A DNA stretch of 64,000 bases from Verrucomicrobiaceae bacterium (GCA_027484445.1 JAIXSY010000025.1:310001-374000), one strand, 5' to 3'. Numbered from the stretch's first letter, positions 33,907-44,753 are shown. Made by a program: numbers and translations. Notes: generated from the letters alone by a model not told the origin.

Positions 33907-36900
33907 ATGAAACACTCCCCCCTGTTCAAGTGTAGCGCTCTCCTTTGGAGTCTCGCCAACCTCATTCTCTTTAGCGACTTGCGCGCAGACGACGGCACCT
34001 GGATCGACCTGAGCCCTGGTCCTAACTTGTGGAGCAATCCATTGATGTGGAATGGGGGGAACATCGCAGATGGCTCTGGATTTACCGCCAACTTCGGCAG
34101 TGACATCACCGCAGCCACCACCGTGACGCTCGATTCCTCACGAAACCTCACGAATCTCACCTTCAGCGATGCTGGGACCAGTGGCTCCACCTGGCTACTG
34201 AATGCAACAGGTGGCTCTGTCTTGACTCTTGGCAATGGCACCACCACTGGCATCTCCACCCTCAACACGCTCACAGGCACCACGATCAGCGCTGCACTTG
34301 GCGGAGCGAATTCCATTCTCAAAACAGGCACAGCAAGCCTCACTCTTTCTGGGACTAACACTTTCTCAGGAGGCATCTTGATTTCACAAGGCTCTTTGAC
34401 ACTCGGTTCGACCACAGCGGCAGGGTCAGGCACCATTACTCTAGGTGATACCAACACAGGAGCCGAGAACATCTCCTTGTTTTTCGCACCAACGGCGAAT
34501 GCTCAATCAATCAACAATTCTCTTGTTGTTTCAGCTCAAGGCACTGGAACCGTTACCATCGGGACCGCTACCACAAACCTCACCAATCAAAGTTTTTCTG
34601 GTTCTGTAGTTTTGAATCGCGCGACAACCTTGCAGACGGGAACCACCGGAGATCGCACCAACTTCAGCGGAGTTATCTCTGGTAATGTGGGAACGTTAAC
34701 CATCAGTGGAGGAACACGCATGGTGTTTACAGGCAGTTCCAAGACCTTTCTTGGCGACATCTCCATCACAGGCGCAGGAACAGCATTGCAAATTGGCGTA
34801 ATAACAGCAACTGCGACAGATCAAATCCCCAATACGTCAAACGTCAATCTTGGCAGCGGCACCCTTCTCAGATTGAGTTCCCTGAGCGAAGAATTCGGTG
34901 GATTGAATGGCAGTGGCACCTTGAATTCAAACTCAGCTCCATCAGGAGGTGTGTTCATTATTGGCAGCCAAAACAAGAACGGCAATTTCAGCGGTGTCAT
35001 CGGCAGCGGTGGGGTAGGCCTTGGCATCACCAAAATCGGCACAGGCACTCAGACGCTTTCAGGATCTGGCACTTATACGGGAGCTACCACCATCAATGGC
35101 GGCACTTTGACACTCGCCTTTGGCACAGTCACCTCGAACATCCTGGGCAGCTCTTCGGCTCTCACTCTTGGAGGTGGCACCTTGAGTCTTACAGGCACAG
35201 GAACTCAGACTGTGAATGGACTCACCACAACAGCGAACACGAGCAGTCGTATTGTCCTGGGTGCCAATCAGACACTGACCCTAGGCGGCCTAACTAGCGC
35301 AGGCACAGGCTCTTCACTGAATTTTGACACCATGCTTGGCGGAGCCAATGGAGCCACCATCGGCACTGGCATCATCACACTCACTGGACAGACAGCTGGT
35401 GCCTCCATTCGCCCGGGCTTCACCGTCACCGATGCAGGTGGCACCGGTTTCGCCACGGTGAATGCTTCCAACCAGATCATCCGCCTCATCAGTTCCACTC
35501 TTCTGCCTGCCTCCGGTGCGATGAGCACCACAGATTATCTCATCGACAACAACAACGGCGGTGCCACTGCGGCGGGCAGTTCTACACTCACATTAACCGC
35601 ATCCGCAGCGGCGAGAACCCTTCAAGTCAGCGATGGAACCACCAATGGAGTTCTCACCCTGAATTCTGGCGTAGTGCTCAGCAACAATGGTTGGGCATTC
35701 ACTGGAGTCGGCACCGGAACCTACCAAATCACTGGCGGCAGCGGTCTCACGTCTGTCGCCGCCGGAGATTCCATCGTGTTCAACAACTACCATGGAGGCA
35801 GAGTGACCCTCAATTCTCCGATCCTCGCCAATGGCACCAACGCCGTGAGCTTCAATGGAACTGGAACCACTACCATCGGGGCAGTGTCCACTTACACGGG
35901 GACAACTGCCGTCAACGGAGGAACTCTCGAATTGAATGTTGGAGGTTCTACAGGAGCGATTCGTGGGTCTTTGGTCATCGCACCGAATGCCACGGTCAGT
36001 CTGACAGCAGCAGGCGCTCTTGGAACCGCTCAAGGGACCCGTGTTGGAAACATCACGCTGAATTCGGGCACCTTAAACATCGCAAATACAGGCAACAACG
36101 CGATCACGACTGGCACAATCACCATGAATGGCGGCACGATGAGTGGCATCACCGGCAGCAAGTTCGATTTGCGCAACAACGGCGCAGGAAACAGCAACAT
36201 CACCACCACAGCTTCCTCGGTCACTTCTGTCATCAGCGTTGGCACGCTCGGCCTGCCCTTCAACGAAGCCACGCTAACGGTGGCCGCAGGTAGCACCTCT
36301 TCGGGAATCGATTTACTGATTAGCTCCAACATTGTGAATGATGCAGGCACAGGGGGGAGCAGCTCCAGCGGCTCCAGCGTCTCGAGCATCAACAAAGCAG
36401 GTTTGGGAACCCTTCGCCTATCTGGCACCAACACCTTCACGGGAGACACCAATCTCAATGCTGGCACGCTCAATTTGGCCAACCAAAGTGCCCTGGGAAA
36501 TAGCTCCTTGAACTTGAATGGAGGAACGCTTGTGTTTGACAGCTCAGTGACAGGCAATGCGTTTACGTTTGGCGGCTTAAAAGGCACTGGAAATCTGGCG
36601 CTGGTCAACAATGCAACAACCCCTGTGGGCATTGCATTAACCATCGGTGGAAACAACGCCGACATTCTGTATCCGGGCATCCTTTCAGGATCAGGAAGCC
36701 TAATCAAGAATGGAACTGGCGTCCTGAATTTAACAGGCATCAATACCTTCACAGGTGGGGTTCGACTGGATCGAGGAACCTTACGCATCAACTCTGAGGC
36801 CAACCTTGGCACCAACTCAACGATCATTGCTAACGCATCGGTCAGCAATACCACCATCACCTCAGCAGACGCCAATCCTTTGACTTTAACGCGAAGCATC

Positions 36901-39900
36901 AGCATGAACATAGCCAGTGGAGGCGTCACCTTTGGGGATGCTGTAGGTAGTGGGGATTTAACCTTCACGGGAAATCTGACACGTGCCTCAGGATCATCCA
37001 ATCGCACTGTCAGTGTTTTCGGCACCACGAGCGTGACTTTCAATGGCAATTTGCTGACTCCAGGTGCCAATGCGACCACCGCTTTCAGCAAGACTGGAAC
37101 CGGAACCCTCACCATACGTGGCACTGGCGACTCCAACGACCCTGGTTATTCGAATGTTATTGTCAATGCGGGTGTGCTGGCTGTGACTCGTTTGGCCAAT
37201 TTAGGCACAGCTTCTTCTCTCGGGCGAGGCTCCACTGCGACCACAGGCGCGGTCAGCATCACCTTGGATGGAGGCACTCTCCTCTATGTCGATGGTGGCG
37301 GTGCCGCATCGAGCACAAATCGTCAACTACAGATTGGCACCACGACGGACGGTGCCATCGGCATCATCCGCAACAACGCGACAGTGACCACGGAAACGGT
37401 CTCTTTCACGAACACCAGCAGTCTCGCTTATGGCACGACTGGCCAAGCACGAACGCTGATCCTCGGTGGCACCAACACAGGTGCGAATACTTTTGCACCT
37501 GTGATCGCAGACAACGGCACAGGATTGGTTTCTTTGACCAAAGAAGGCCTGGGAACCTGGAGACTCACCTCCGCAAACACCTTCACCGGACAAACCATCG
37601 TTTCGGGAGGGACTCTGGAACTCGCAGTCGGTGGCAATGCAGGTGCCATTCGCTCTACATTGACAGTCCAAGAAGGTGCCACGGTGAATGTAACCAGCGC
37701 AAATGGGCTAGGCCTGAGCACTGGAACCCGGGTTGGCAACATCACCCTGGATCGTGGAACCTTGAACATTCAGAATACGGGCAATAACGCACTCACCTCA
37801 GCAGTGCTTACCCTGAACGGGGCGACATTGACTGGCATCACAGGCAGCAATTTCGATCTGCGCAACAACGGCAGTGGGAATACCACTGTGGATGTGCTGG
37901 CCTCCTCTACGACGTCAGTGATCAGCGTGACAAACCTGGGAATGGCCGGCAATGACACGATTTTCAACGTCGCCCAAGGGACCACCCCCACGGGTGTCGA
38001 TCTCCTCATCAATTCAGTGATCGTGGCGAATGCTGGAGCAGGCGGCAGCAGCAGCAACCATAGCTTCACCAAAACAGGCGAAGGAAGAATGCGGCTCACA
38101 GGCATCAGCACCTACACAGGAACAACAACCGTCAATGCAGGTGTGCTTGAACTCGCGGTTGGAGGCGGGGCGGGTGCCATTCGGTCCAATTTGGTCATCA
38201 ATACGGGAGCGACAACCGTGCTCAGTGCCGCCAACGCGTTAGGCAACGTGCAAAACACACGCGTGACGAACATCACCCTGAATGGAGGCACCTTGGACAT
38301 TCAAAACACGGGCAACAACTCCCTGACGACTGGAGCTCTCACCTTCATTGGTGGAGTCATTACAGGAATCAGTGGTAGCAATTTCGATCTGCGTAACAAC
38401 GGCGCAGGCAGCAGCACCGTCACGACCAGCAGTGCCTCCACCACGGCTTTGATCGGCGTGACTACCCTGGGCATGCCTGCCAATGTCACGAACTTCAATA
38501 TCGCGACTGGTGCCACGCCTTCGGGAATCGATCTTTGGATCAGCTCCAACATCGTGAATAATGCAGGCACTGGCAGCAGCCAATCCAACGCAAATGCCTT
38601 GATCAAAAATGGAAGTGGCAGTCTGAGGCTCAGTGGCAACAATACCTACACGGGAGAGACGGTGATGAATGAAGGTGTGCTGAGACTTGGCAGCAGCACC
38701 GCCATCGGTTCTAGCACACTGAATTTCTTGGGAGGCAGCATCGTTTTTGAGAATTCAGTAGCGAGCAATGCCTTCACTTTTGGTGGTTTGAAGGGGACAA
38801 ACTCTCTGACCTTGGCCAACAGTGATTCTGTGGCAATCGCTTTGACTGTCGGAGGCAACAACGAATCGACGTTATACTCTGGAAACCTCTCAGGAGCAGG
38901 AAGTCTCATCAAATCGGGAACCGGGGTGCTGACTCTCACAGGCACCAACACTTATGAAGGCACCACCACCGTCAACGGCAACGGAACTGTGCTTTTTGCC
39001 AATGTCTTCTCGCTCTACAACAACCTCACGGATCGCTGGAACGCGACCCAACTGACGGCCAATTCAGGGGGGACCTTGGGGTTTCGAGTGGGCGGGACTG
39101 ATGAGTTTACGGCCAACGATGTGACACTGCTTTTGTCTCAACTCAATGGAGTGGTAAACAACAATGGACTGCGCAGCGGTTCTTTCATCGGTTTTGACAC
39201 GACGAATGCCAGCGGAGGTATCTTTACCCTCAGCAATGTGATCGCCAATACCACAGGCACTGGTGGAGGTACCGTGGGTTTGACGAAATTCGGCACTGGA
39301 ACCCTGCGGCTTACCTCGATCCAAACTTACACGGGGGCAACGACTGTGAATGGTGGCATTCTTGATCTTAACATCGGAGGAGGCACCGGTGCCATTCGCT
39401 CTAGCCTGACTGTGAACTCAGGTGCCTCCGTGGTAGTGAGCGCAGCGAATGGCTTGGGCAATACGCAAAACAACCGAGTTACAGGCATCACGCTGAATGG
39501 TAGCACACTCGATTTTCAAAACACCGGCAATAACTCCCTAACTTCAGGCGTGCTTACCATGACAGGTGCCACAGTGACAGGCACAACGAACAGCAACTTT
39601 GATCTACGAAACCATGGTGCTGGCAGCACAAACATTGTCACCAACGCATCGGCTGTGACTTCTGTCATCAATGTGACTCGTTTGGGCCTTCCAGGAAATA
39701 GCGCCTCCATCACGGTAGCCTCAGGAACGACACCCTCACAGATCGATCTGCATATTTCCTCTAACATCATCAACAATGCTGGGACAGGAGGTAGTGGAGC
39801 AGGAACCAATAGCATCACCAAGCTCGGTGCTGGCCGCCTTCTGCTTTCTGGCACAAATACCTTCACTGGTGAGACGCTCGTGAATGCTGGCAGTATTCTT

Positions 39901-40833
39901 TTGGGGAACACCTTAGCGCTCGGCAGCAGCCCTGTGAACCTCAATGGTGGAAGCGTTCTTTTCGATAGCACTGTGACGAGTAAAGAATTCACGTTTGGCC
40001 ACCTGCGAGGTGTCGGCAATCTCACGCTATCGAACAATGCAGCTACACCTGAAGCTATTTCGCTTTCCGTGGGGGGGGCTTTGGGGGATGCCACTTACAG
40101 CGGCATCCTTTCAGGCCTGGGAGCAATCACCAAGACTGGAACCGGCACCTTGACGCTGGCGGGTTCGAACACCTACAGCGGCACCACCACGCTCATGGCC
40201 GGCACGCTGGCATTAGCCAGCACAGGACGCACGGGAACAGGCTCGGTGATCATCTCCACCGGCACCACGATTTTGGGCACAGGCCTGGTTCAGGGAAGCA
40301 CCTTCACAGCACAATCAGGAAGTTTTGTCCACGCCGGCAATGGACGAACCCAGTCTGATTACGGCACGCTGAGTTTCTCGGCACCCTCCTCAGGAGGCAG
40401 CTTCCATTTTCAAAGTGGCAGCAACACCATTCTCGGTCTCAATCCAGGTGGAATTGGGGATGTTCTTTCCTTCAATGGCTTTTCGAACGGAAACTTGATC
40501 TTTGATGGCAATCTCCAGATCACAGCACCTGGTTATGTGCCGGTTTCGCCCGAGACTTTCAATCTCTTGGATTGGTCAAATCTGAGCACCACCCAATTCA
40601 ACAACCGCTACCTGAGTAGCTCCTACGATGGGCTCATCTTTGGCAACAGCGATGACGGCTTCGGCTTTGACCTTCCTGACATCAGCGCCAGTGGCTACGG
40701 TTGGGACATCAGCCAGTTTGTCATCAATGGCAGCATCTCCGTGGTTCTTGTTCCTGAACCAAGTCGAGCCCTCTTTTGTGCTCTGGGTTTGCTCTCTCTT
40801 CTTTCGCGTCGGCGTCGTGTTTCTGGTCGCTGA
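33907..40833 (+). CDS. Giant autotransporter-associated beta-strand repeat protein with PEP-CTERM sorting signal
   Basis: A 2308-residue surface or secreted protein, very rich in Gly, Thr, Ser and Asn. The signal peptide is MKHSPLFKCSALLWSLANLI and beyond. Most of the length is made of beta-helix repeats of the autotransporter-associated type, such as GTLTLAGSNTYSGTTT. Two larger modules recur. One is about 180 residues, in four copies (near 35890-36440, 37570-38100, 38110-38640, 39330-39870), marked by GAIRSxL, RNNGAG and SGIDLxISSNIVNNAG. The other is about 90 residues, in three copies (near 36490, 38700, 39910), marked by FTFGGLKG. The C terminus VPEPSRALFCALGLLSLLSR followed by basic residues is a PEP-CTERM signal. 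No autotransporter barrel is present. The role is unknown; adhesion or a surface layer is a guess. Confidence 0.93.
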   Translation: MKHSPLFKCSALLWSLANLILFSDLRADDGTWIDLSPGPNLWSNPLMWNGGNIADGSGFTANFGSDITAATTVTLDSSRNLTNLTFSDAGTSGSTWLLNATGGSVLTLGNGTTTGISTLNTLTGTTISAALGGANSILKTGTASLTLSGTNTFSGGILISQGSLTLGSTTAAGSGTITLGDTNTGAENISLFFAPTANAQSINNSLVVSAQGTGTVTIGTATTNLTNQSFSGSVVLNRATTLQTGTTGDRTNFSGVISGNVGTLTISGGTRMVFTGSSKTFLGDISITGAGTALQIGVITATATDQIPNTSNVNLGSGTLLRLSSLSEEFGGLNGSGTLNSNSAPSGGVFIIGSQNKNGNFSGVIGSGGVGLGITKIGTGTQTLSGSGTYTGATTINGGTLTLAFGTVTSNILGSSSALTLGGGTLSLTGTGTQTVNGLTTTANTSSRIVLGANQTLTLGGLTSAGTGSSLNFDTMLGGANGATIGTGIITLTGQTAGASIRPGFTVTDAGGTGFATVNASNQIIRLISSTLLPASGAMSTTDYLIDNNNGGATAAGSSTLTLTASAAARTLQVSDGTTNGVLTLNSGVVLSNNGWAFTGVGTGTYQITGGSGLTSVAAGDSIVFNNYHGGRVTLNSPILANGTNAVSFNGTGTTTIGAVSTYTGTTAVNGGTLELNVGGSTGAIRGSLVIAPNATVSLTAAGALGTAQGTRVGNITLNSGTLNIANTGNNAITTGTITMNGGTMSGITGSKFDLRNNGAGNSNITTTASSVTSVISVGTLGLPFNEATLTVAAGSTSSGIDLLISSNIVNDAGTGGSSSSGSSVSSINKAGLGTLRLSGTNTFTGDTNLNAGTLNLANQSALGNSSLNLNGGTLVFDSSVTGNAFTFGGLKGTGNLALVNNATTPVGIALTIGGNNADILYPGILSGSGSLIKNGTGVLNLTGINTFTGGVRLDRGTLRINSEANLGTNSTIIANASVSNTTITSADANPLTLTRSISMNIASGGVTFGDAVGSGDLTFTGNLTRASGSSNRTVSVFGTTSVTFNGNLLTPGANATTAFSKTGTGTLTIRGTGDSNDPGYSNVIVNAGVLAVTRLANLGTASSLGRGSTATTGAVSITLDGGTLLYVDGGGAASSTNRQLQIGTTTDGAIGIIRNNATVTTETVSFTNTSSLAYGTTGQARTLILGGTNTGANTFAPVIADNGTGLVSLTKEGLGTWRLTSANTFTGQTIVSGGTLELAVGGNAGAIRSTLTVQEGATVNVTSANGLGLSTGTRVGNITLDRGTLNIQNTGNNALTSAVLTLNGATLTGITGSNFDLRNNGSGNTTVDVLASSTTSVISVTNLGMAGNDTIFNVAQGTTPTGVDLLINSVIVANAGAGGSSSNHSFTKTGEGRMRLTGISTYTGTTTVNAGVLELAVGGGAGAIRSNLVINTGATTVLSAANALGNVQNTRVTNITLNGGTLDIQNTGNNSLTTGALTFIGGVITGISGSNFDLRNNGAGSSTVTTSSASTTALIGVTTLGMPANVTNFNIATGATPSGIDLWISSNIVNNAGTGSSQSNANALIKNGSGSLRLSGNNTYTGETVMNEGVLRLGSSTAIGSSTLNFLGGSIVFENSVASNAFTFGGLKGTNSLTLANSDSVAIALTVGGNNESTLYSGNLSGAGSLIKSGTGVLTLTGTNTYEGTTTVNGNGTVLFANVFSLYNNLTDRWNATQLTANSGGTLGFRVGGTDEFTANDVTLLLSQLNGVVNNNGLRSGSFIGFDTTNASGGIFTLSNVIANTTGTGGGTVGLTKFGTGTLRLTSIQTYTGATTVNGGILDLNIGGGTGAIRSSLTVNSGASVVVSAANGLGNTQNNRVTGITLNGSTLDFQNTGNNSLTSGVLTMTGATVTGTTNSNFDLRNHGAGSTNIVTNASAVTSVINVTRLGLPGNSASITVASGTTPSQIDLHISSNIINNAGTGGSGAGTNSITKLGAGRLLLSGTNTFTGETLVNAGSILLGNTLALGSSPVNLNGGSVLFDSTVTSKEFTFGHLRGVGNLTLSNNAATPEAISLSVGGALGDATYSGILSGLGAITKTGTGTLTLAGSNTYSGTTTLMAGTLALASTGRTGTGSVIISTGTTILGTGLVQGSTFTAQSGSFVHAGNGRTQSDYGTLSFSAPSSGGSFHFQSGSNTILGLNPGGIGDVLSFNGFSNGNLIFDGNLQITAPGYVPVSPETFNLLDWSNLSTTQFNNRYLSSSYDGLIFGNSDDGFGFDLPDISASGYGWDISQFVINGSISVVLVPEPSRALFCALGLLSLLSRRRRVSGR

Positions 40834-40882
40834 GCGATCGTGCTTGATGCATCGGGTGATCATGGAATGACCCCAAAAGAAA

Positions 40883-40919
40883 AATGCCTCTGAAACCAAG
40901 GTTTCAGAGGCATTGTTTT
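40883..40919. terminator. Bidirectional intrinsic terminator
   Basis: AATGCCTCTGAAACC at 40883-40897 pairs with GGTTTCAGAGGCATT at 40900-40914, a perfect 15-bp stem with only two unpaired loop bases. T-rich sequence follows in both directions (GTTTTG on plus, TTTTCTTTTGG on minus). It lies between the convergent giant protein gene and the PVC haem-binding gene and should serve both. Confidence 0.92.
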
Positions 40920-40935
40920 GGGGCGGCCCCTTGGA

Positions 40936-43398
40936 TCACTTCACGAAAACCGGATCTTCAGGATTTCCTTTGCTCAGGAGATAAGCCATGAGATCCAAGA
41001 TATCGTCTTCTTTGAGCATGTAGAGGAGCCCTGGTGGCATCATGCTGACTTTGCTCTCTTCAGTCTTCACTACATCCCGTGCATCGACGTTCGTGAAATT
41101 GTTGGGGTCCATCATGTTGGTGCAAACCATCATGATGTTTTCCTTCATGTTAGCGATGCGCCCCACGACTTGGCTTCCATCTTTTTTGGTGAAAACAGTG
41201 CTGCCGTATTGGTCACTGATTTCTTTGCTGGGTTCCAGAATATGTTCGAGCAAATCACGCGGGCTGTACTTGCCCGCAACACTTGTCAGATCAGGTCCGA
41301 CGGCACCGCCCTCATTATTGAAGCGGTGGCAAGCAAAGCATGTGGCCGCACCGAACATGTTGCGTCCATTTTGGAAGTTGCGATTACCTTCCAGTCCAAC
41401 CCCCAGCGATTTCTCCAGGTCGGTCACGGTCCAAGCTTTGACAAACTGCATGGGCTTGGCGGTAAAGCTTGGTGCCTGAATTTCTGGTTTGGCATCCAGC
41501 ACGTCCTTGATCGCCTGCTTCTCTTCCAGCGTCATGGTTGCAAGAGCATCCTTTTTGATTTCGCCAATGAACAGATCAAACGAGGCCCCCCCTTTGTAGT
41601 TGGCCGCACGAAGGAACCAGCGGAAGTAATCAGCCCGCAATTCCTTGGTCCAGCCAACCTTAGCGAACCGAAGGATGCGCGCATAGTCAATCTGCTCTTC
41701 CTGCGTGGGCGAGTCATTGACCAGCGGAGCTGCTTTGGCGACGATTCCGGCATCACCCAGGAAAACAAGCAGCTCAGCAAGATCGCGATTCAGGCCTGTG
41801 TCATGGGTCGGGAACAGTGGATTGAGTTTCGCAATCAAGTCGGCCTTCGTCGCCGCATCCGGTTCACCAAGGCGTGCAAAAGCAAGCATGTAGTTGCGAA
41901 TCAAGGTGCTGCGGTCGAGCCCCTTGAGCGATGTGAAGTCTATTTTGCCCAACGCATCGAGAATCGGCTTCAGGAGCATTTTGTCACCGCCACTGCTGCG
42001 GGCCAGCGCCATCAGCGCGGTCAAAGCAGCACGTGGATTGGCTTCGGAGAGCGCTTTGTCTTTCCAGGACGCCAAGGGCTGATGCTCCAAAGCGATGCGC
42101 GCCGCAAAACGGAGGTGCCGATCTGTAGAGGAGAGATGAGGCCAAGCAGCTTCGACGCTCGTGCCGGGATTTTCGAGACTTGCACGAATCTTCGCGAGGT
42201 CAGATGCTTCCGACTTGTTCATTCCCTCCGACTTTTCTGTGCCGGTGTAAGTGACCCGATACAAGCCACTCTGCACTTTGCGGCCGCCGACGCTCACATA
42301 CATCGCGCCGTCCTTTTTTGACACTTCGATGTCGGTCAGCGGCAGAGGCGAGCCACTCATGAACTCCTCAGCCGTTCCTGTGTAACCCGCGCCATTCGGC
42401 ACGAGATGAACAGCATACATTTTGCCGTAACTCCAATCGCAAATGTAGAGCGCATCATGGTATTTCACTGGGAATTTGGCACCATAGCCGAACGCGACGC
42501 CCGTGGGCGAGCCAGGGCCGATGTCCACGACAGGAGGGAGGCTATCCTCCCAGCGCACGGGCCATTTCTTGCTACAAGTGCGCCAGCCAAACTCGCCACC
42601 GCTTTGCATGAAGCACACGCGTGTGGGGCGATACCACGGCATGCCGGTGTCCCACTCCATGTCGGCGTCGAAGCCAAATAGGTCACCGTGGCGGTTGATG
42701 GCGATGTCGTAGGTATTGCGAGTGCCAATGTTGATGAGTTCCCAGCGCTTGCCGTCCAGGTCTGTTTTGGCCAACCAACCGCCAGGAGCGAGCGTGTCGC
42801 GCATGAACCCACGACCGAGGAGCATCGGGAAGAGCTGGTCTTCACCCCAATGGCGAGGCACGCGGCTGGTCTCGCAGCTGGGCTCCGGCGTTTGATTGCC
42901 ACACATCACGTAGAGGCTCTTGCCATCGGGAGATGCCACCACCCCATGTGGGCCATGCTCACCAGCCTTGCCTGGGAATGGGCGCAAAAGCTCAACCACA
43001 TCGAATTGATCATCGCCATTCGTGTCTTTGCAGCGGTAAAGACCACGGCCCTGATATGCATCGTCATTCACCACGCCATACAGTGCCCCATCATGGTAAA
43101 GCAGCCCCTGACAGTGACCGAAGTCGATGCTGAGCTTTTCCACCTTCGTGTCAGCCGCTTTCGCCCCTGGCGTGATGCGGTAGAGTGCACCGTATTGATC
43201 GCTGCAGATCAGTCGGCCTTGATCGTCCTGCGTCATGGCGACCCAAGAGCCTTCGGTCTCTTTCGGCACCGAGTAGAGAAGCTCCACCTGAAAGCCCTTG
43301 GCGACATTTACCTTGTCCGCGGGTGTGGCCTGGGTGGCCATTTGAGCATAGGAGGCCAACGAGCCTGCTAGCCAGAGGGTAAGAAGGAGGGATTTCAT
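40936..43398 (-). CDS. PVC-type haem-binding protein (membrane-bound dehydrogenase-like)
   Basis: An 820-residue exported protein with a signal peptide (about 1-18). An N-terminal beta-propeller (about 30-400) resembles soluble PQQ-dependent glucose dehydrogenase, seen in GEHGPHGVVASPDGKSLYV and DIAINRHGDLFGFDADMEWD. A HEAT-like helical middle follows, then a C-terminal cytochrome c domain with CFACHRF near residue 686 and NNEGGAVGPDLTSVAGKY. This architecture is highly expanded in Planctomycetes and Verrucomicrobia. It may pass electrons from a sugar or alcohol oxidation to the envelope chain, but the substrate is not known. The MKSLLLTLW start gives the signal peptide. Confidence 0.9.
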   Translation of the reverse strand: MKSLLLTLWLAGSLASYAQMATQATPADKVNVAKGFQVELLYSVPKETEGSWVAMTQDDQGRLICSDQYGALYRITPGAKAADTKVEKLSIDFGHCQGLLYHDGALYGVVNDDAYQGRGLYRCKDTNGDDQFDVVELLRPFPGKAGEHGPHGVVASPDGKSLYVMCGNQTPEPSCETSRVPRHWGEDQLFPMLLGRGFMRDTLAPGGWLAKTDLDGKRWELINIGTRNTYDIAINRHGDLFGFDADMEWDTGMPWYRPTRVCFMQSGGEFGWRTCSKKWPVRWEDSLPPVVDIGPGSPTGVAFGYGAKFPVKYHDALYICDWSYGKMYAVHLVPNGAGYTGTAEEFMSGSPLPLTDIEVSKKDGAMYVSVGGRKVQSGLYRVTYTGTEKSEGMNKSEASDLAKIRASLENPGTSVEAAWPHLSSTDRHLRFAARIALEHQPLASWKDKALSEANPRAALTALMALARSSGGDKMLLKPILDALGKIDFTSLKGLDRSTLIRNYMLAFARLGEPDAATKADLIAKLNPLFPTHDTGLNRDLAELLVFLGDAGIVAKAAPLVNDSPTQEEQIDYARILRFAKVGWTKELRADYFRWFLRAANYKGGASFDLFIGEIKKDALATMTLEEKQAIKDVLDAKPEIQAPSFTAKPMQFVKAWTVTDLEKSLGVGLEGNRNFQNGRNMFGAATCFACHRFNNEGGAVGPDLTSVAGKYSPRDLLEHILEPSKEISDQYGSTVFTKKDGSQVVGRIANMKENIMMVCTNMMDPNNFTNVDARDVVKTEESKVSMMPPGLLYMLKEDDILDLMAYLLSKGNPEDPVFVK

Positions 43399-43503
43399 GC
43401 AGAGATCAGTAAGAGGGCGCAACAAACGCGACCGCCGGAGGACTGCTTGCATTTGTCGAAGAGAAGAACCGTGTTTTTCTTGTGTCTGGTTGGGAGCATT
43501 CCT

Positions 43504-44523
43504 TCACAGGCCCCAGTCTCCCTCAGCCATGACGTGACGCAGCGGAGTGCCCGCCAGTGAGGGCGGTAGGCTGTGAAAGTGGCAGACAGTTTCCTCCCGA
43601 GAGTAGACTTTGGGCAAATCATCCCAGACAGGATCTCCAGGAAAAGCTGCGAGGCTGATGAATGGCCAGTTCATGCCTTCTGGCGTGGGAGAATGATCCA
43701 TGAGCCAATAGATCAAAAGCTGCAAAAGCTTGGGGTTCTCCAGATCTGGGCAAAACCAATCCATGACCTTCCAACTAGGGAGCCCCCTCACCTTCCGCAG
43801 GGTCAAAACGACGCCAGCATGCAGTCCGCCGGCTTCATCGACCACGCCCACCCAGTGATGCTCGCGCATGGGAGAGGACACGTACCAGCGCAAATACTCG
43901 GAGGTGATGTGCTTTTGAATGCGCCCAGAAATACCCGCGCGATGCAGGTGGTGGACCTCAGCCATCTCCGTCACGATGCGGAGTCCTTCAGGCCAATCGG
44001 GTGGCTCGTGACACATGACTCCGGCCAACATGCTGCCCGACGCCCCACGCAGGACGAGACTGCGACGCACGACCTCATTCGCCTGCCATCCCCAGCGATG
44101 GAGCAGTTTTTGCACCTCAGGACTAGGTGTCGTATCAACCAGCAGGCAGGATCGCGCCTGACGCTGGAGCATGAGCCCCATGGGTAGCGCAGCATGACGC
44201 GCCTCCTCGTCCACGGCCCAAGATGTGGCGATCAAGGCTGGCAGAGGCGCGCCCTTCGCATCTTCATACAGTGTCGGGATCACACCGAGAAATCCGACCA
44301 ACCGCCCCTGAGCCCGCAAAATCCAGCCTCGGCAGGCATGAGCGTGAACATAGGGATTTTCATCCCACCAAAACGAAAGTCGGCGCTGCCAAAGATCTGC
44401 ATCGCAGGCACCTTCTCCCTGAAAATGCCGCATCAGAAAAGGGATGAGTTCCGCCCGGGCGGAAGGACAATCACCAAAAGGCTCAAGAGAAGCGGACACA
44501 GATCGAGACTGAAGCACGGACAT
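43504..44523 (-). CDS. GNAT-like acyltransferase-fold protein (weak assignment)
   Basis: A 339-residue cytoplasmic protein without a signal peptide. The central stretch RGWILRAQGRLVGFLGVIPTLY, followed by LIATSWAVDEEARHAALPMGLM, follows the beta-strand then acetyl-CoA-binding helix pattern of GNAT acyltransferases. A second similar half lies at about residues 180-300, so a tandem GNAT layout like FemX or mycothiol synthase is possible. I cannot name the substrate. It is on the same strand as the PVC haem protein and 105 bases upstream of it. The start MSVLQSRSV is chosen because the longer frame to 44805 crosses into the Hsp70 leader. Confidence 0.65.
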   Translation of the reverse strand: MSVLQSRSVSASLEPFGDCPSARAELIPFLMRHFQGEGACDADLWQRRLSFWWDENPYVHAHACRGWILRAQGRLVGFLGVIPTLYEDAKGAPLPALIATSWAVDEEARHAALPMGLMLQRQARSCLLVDTTPSPEVQKLLHRWGWQANEVVRRSLVLRGASGSMLAGVMCHEPPDWPEGLRIVTEMAEVHHLHRAGISGRIQKHITSEYLRWYVSSPMREHHWVGVVDEAGGLHAGVVLTLRKVRGLPSWKVMDWFCPDLENPKLLQLLIYWLMDHSPTPEGMNWPFISLAAFPGDPVWDDLPKVYSREETVCHFHSLPPSLAGTPLRHVMAEGDWGL

Positions 44524-44753
44524 AAAGAGCTGCCTAGTCAAGAAGCAGCATGGAATCTCTAAAAAAATACGACGGGCACGATGCCCACCGAACCTTTTAT
44601 GTGAACCACAGAAATGTAGTTCAGGAATCTTGACTTTCCCTCGCCCGACTTGACCATCACCGAAGGCGTTCCCGTTCACTGGCAGATCTTGATGTGACGG
44701 CCTGTGGCACGCGGACCGTGTTTTTGTAGCATCCACCTTCTTTTTTGACTCCC

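Noticed and set aside
35593..40094. Several long minus-strand open frames, including 36030-37136, inside the giant surface protein gene
   Set aside because: They are antisense to a repetitive, compositionally biased gene, lack start signals or domains, and mirror its repeats.
44709..44730. TGGCACGCGGA upstream of the Hsp70 gene, resembling the amt sigma-54 element
   Set aside because: The -24 half matches but the correctly spaced position carries CCGT instead of TTGC, so it is not a usable sigma-54 promoter.
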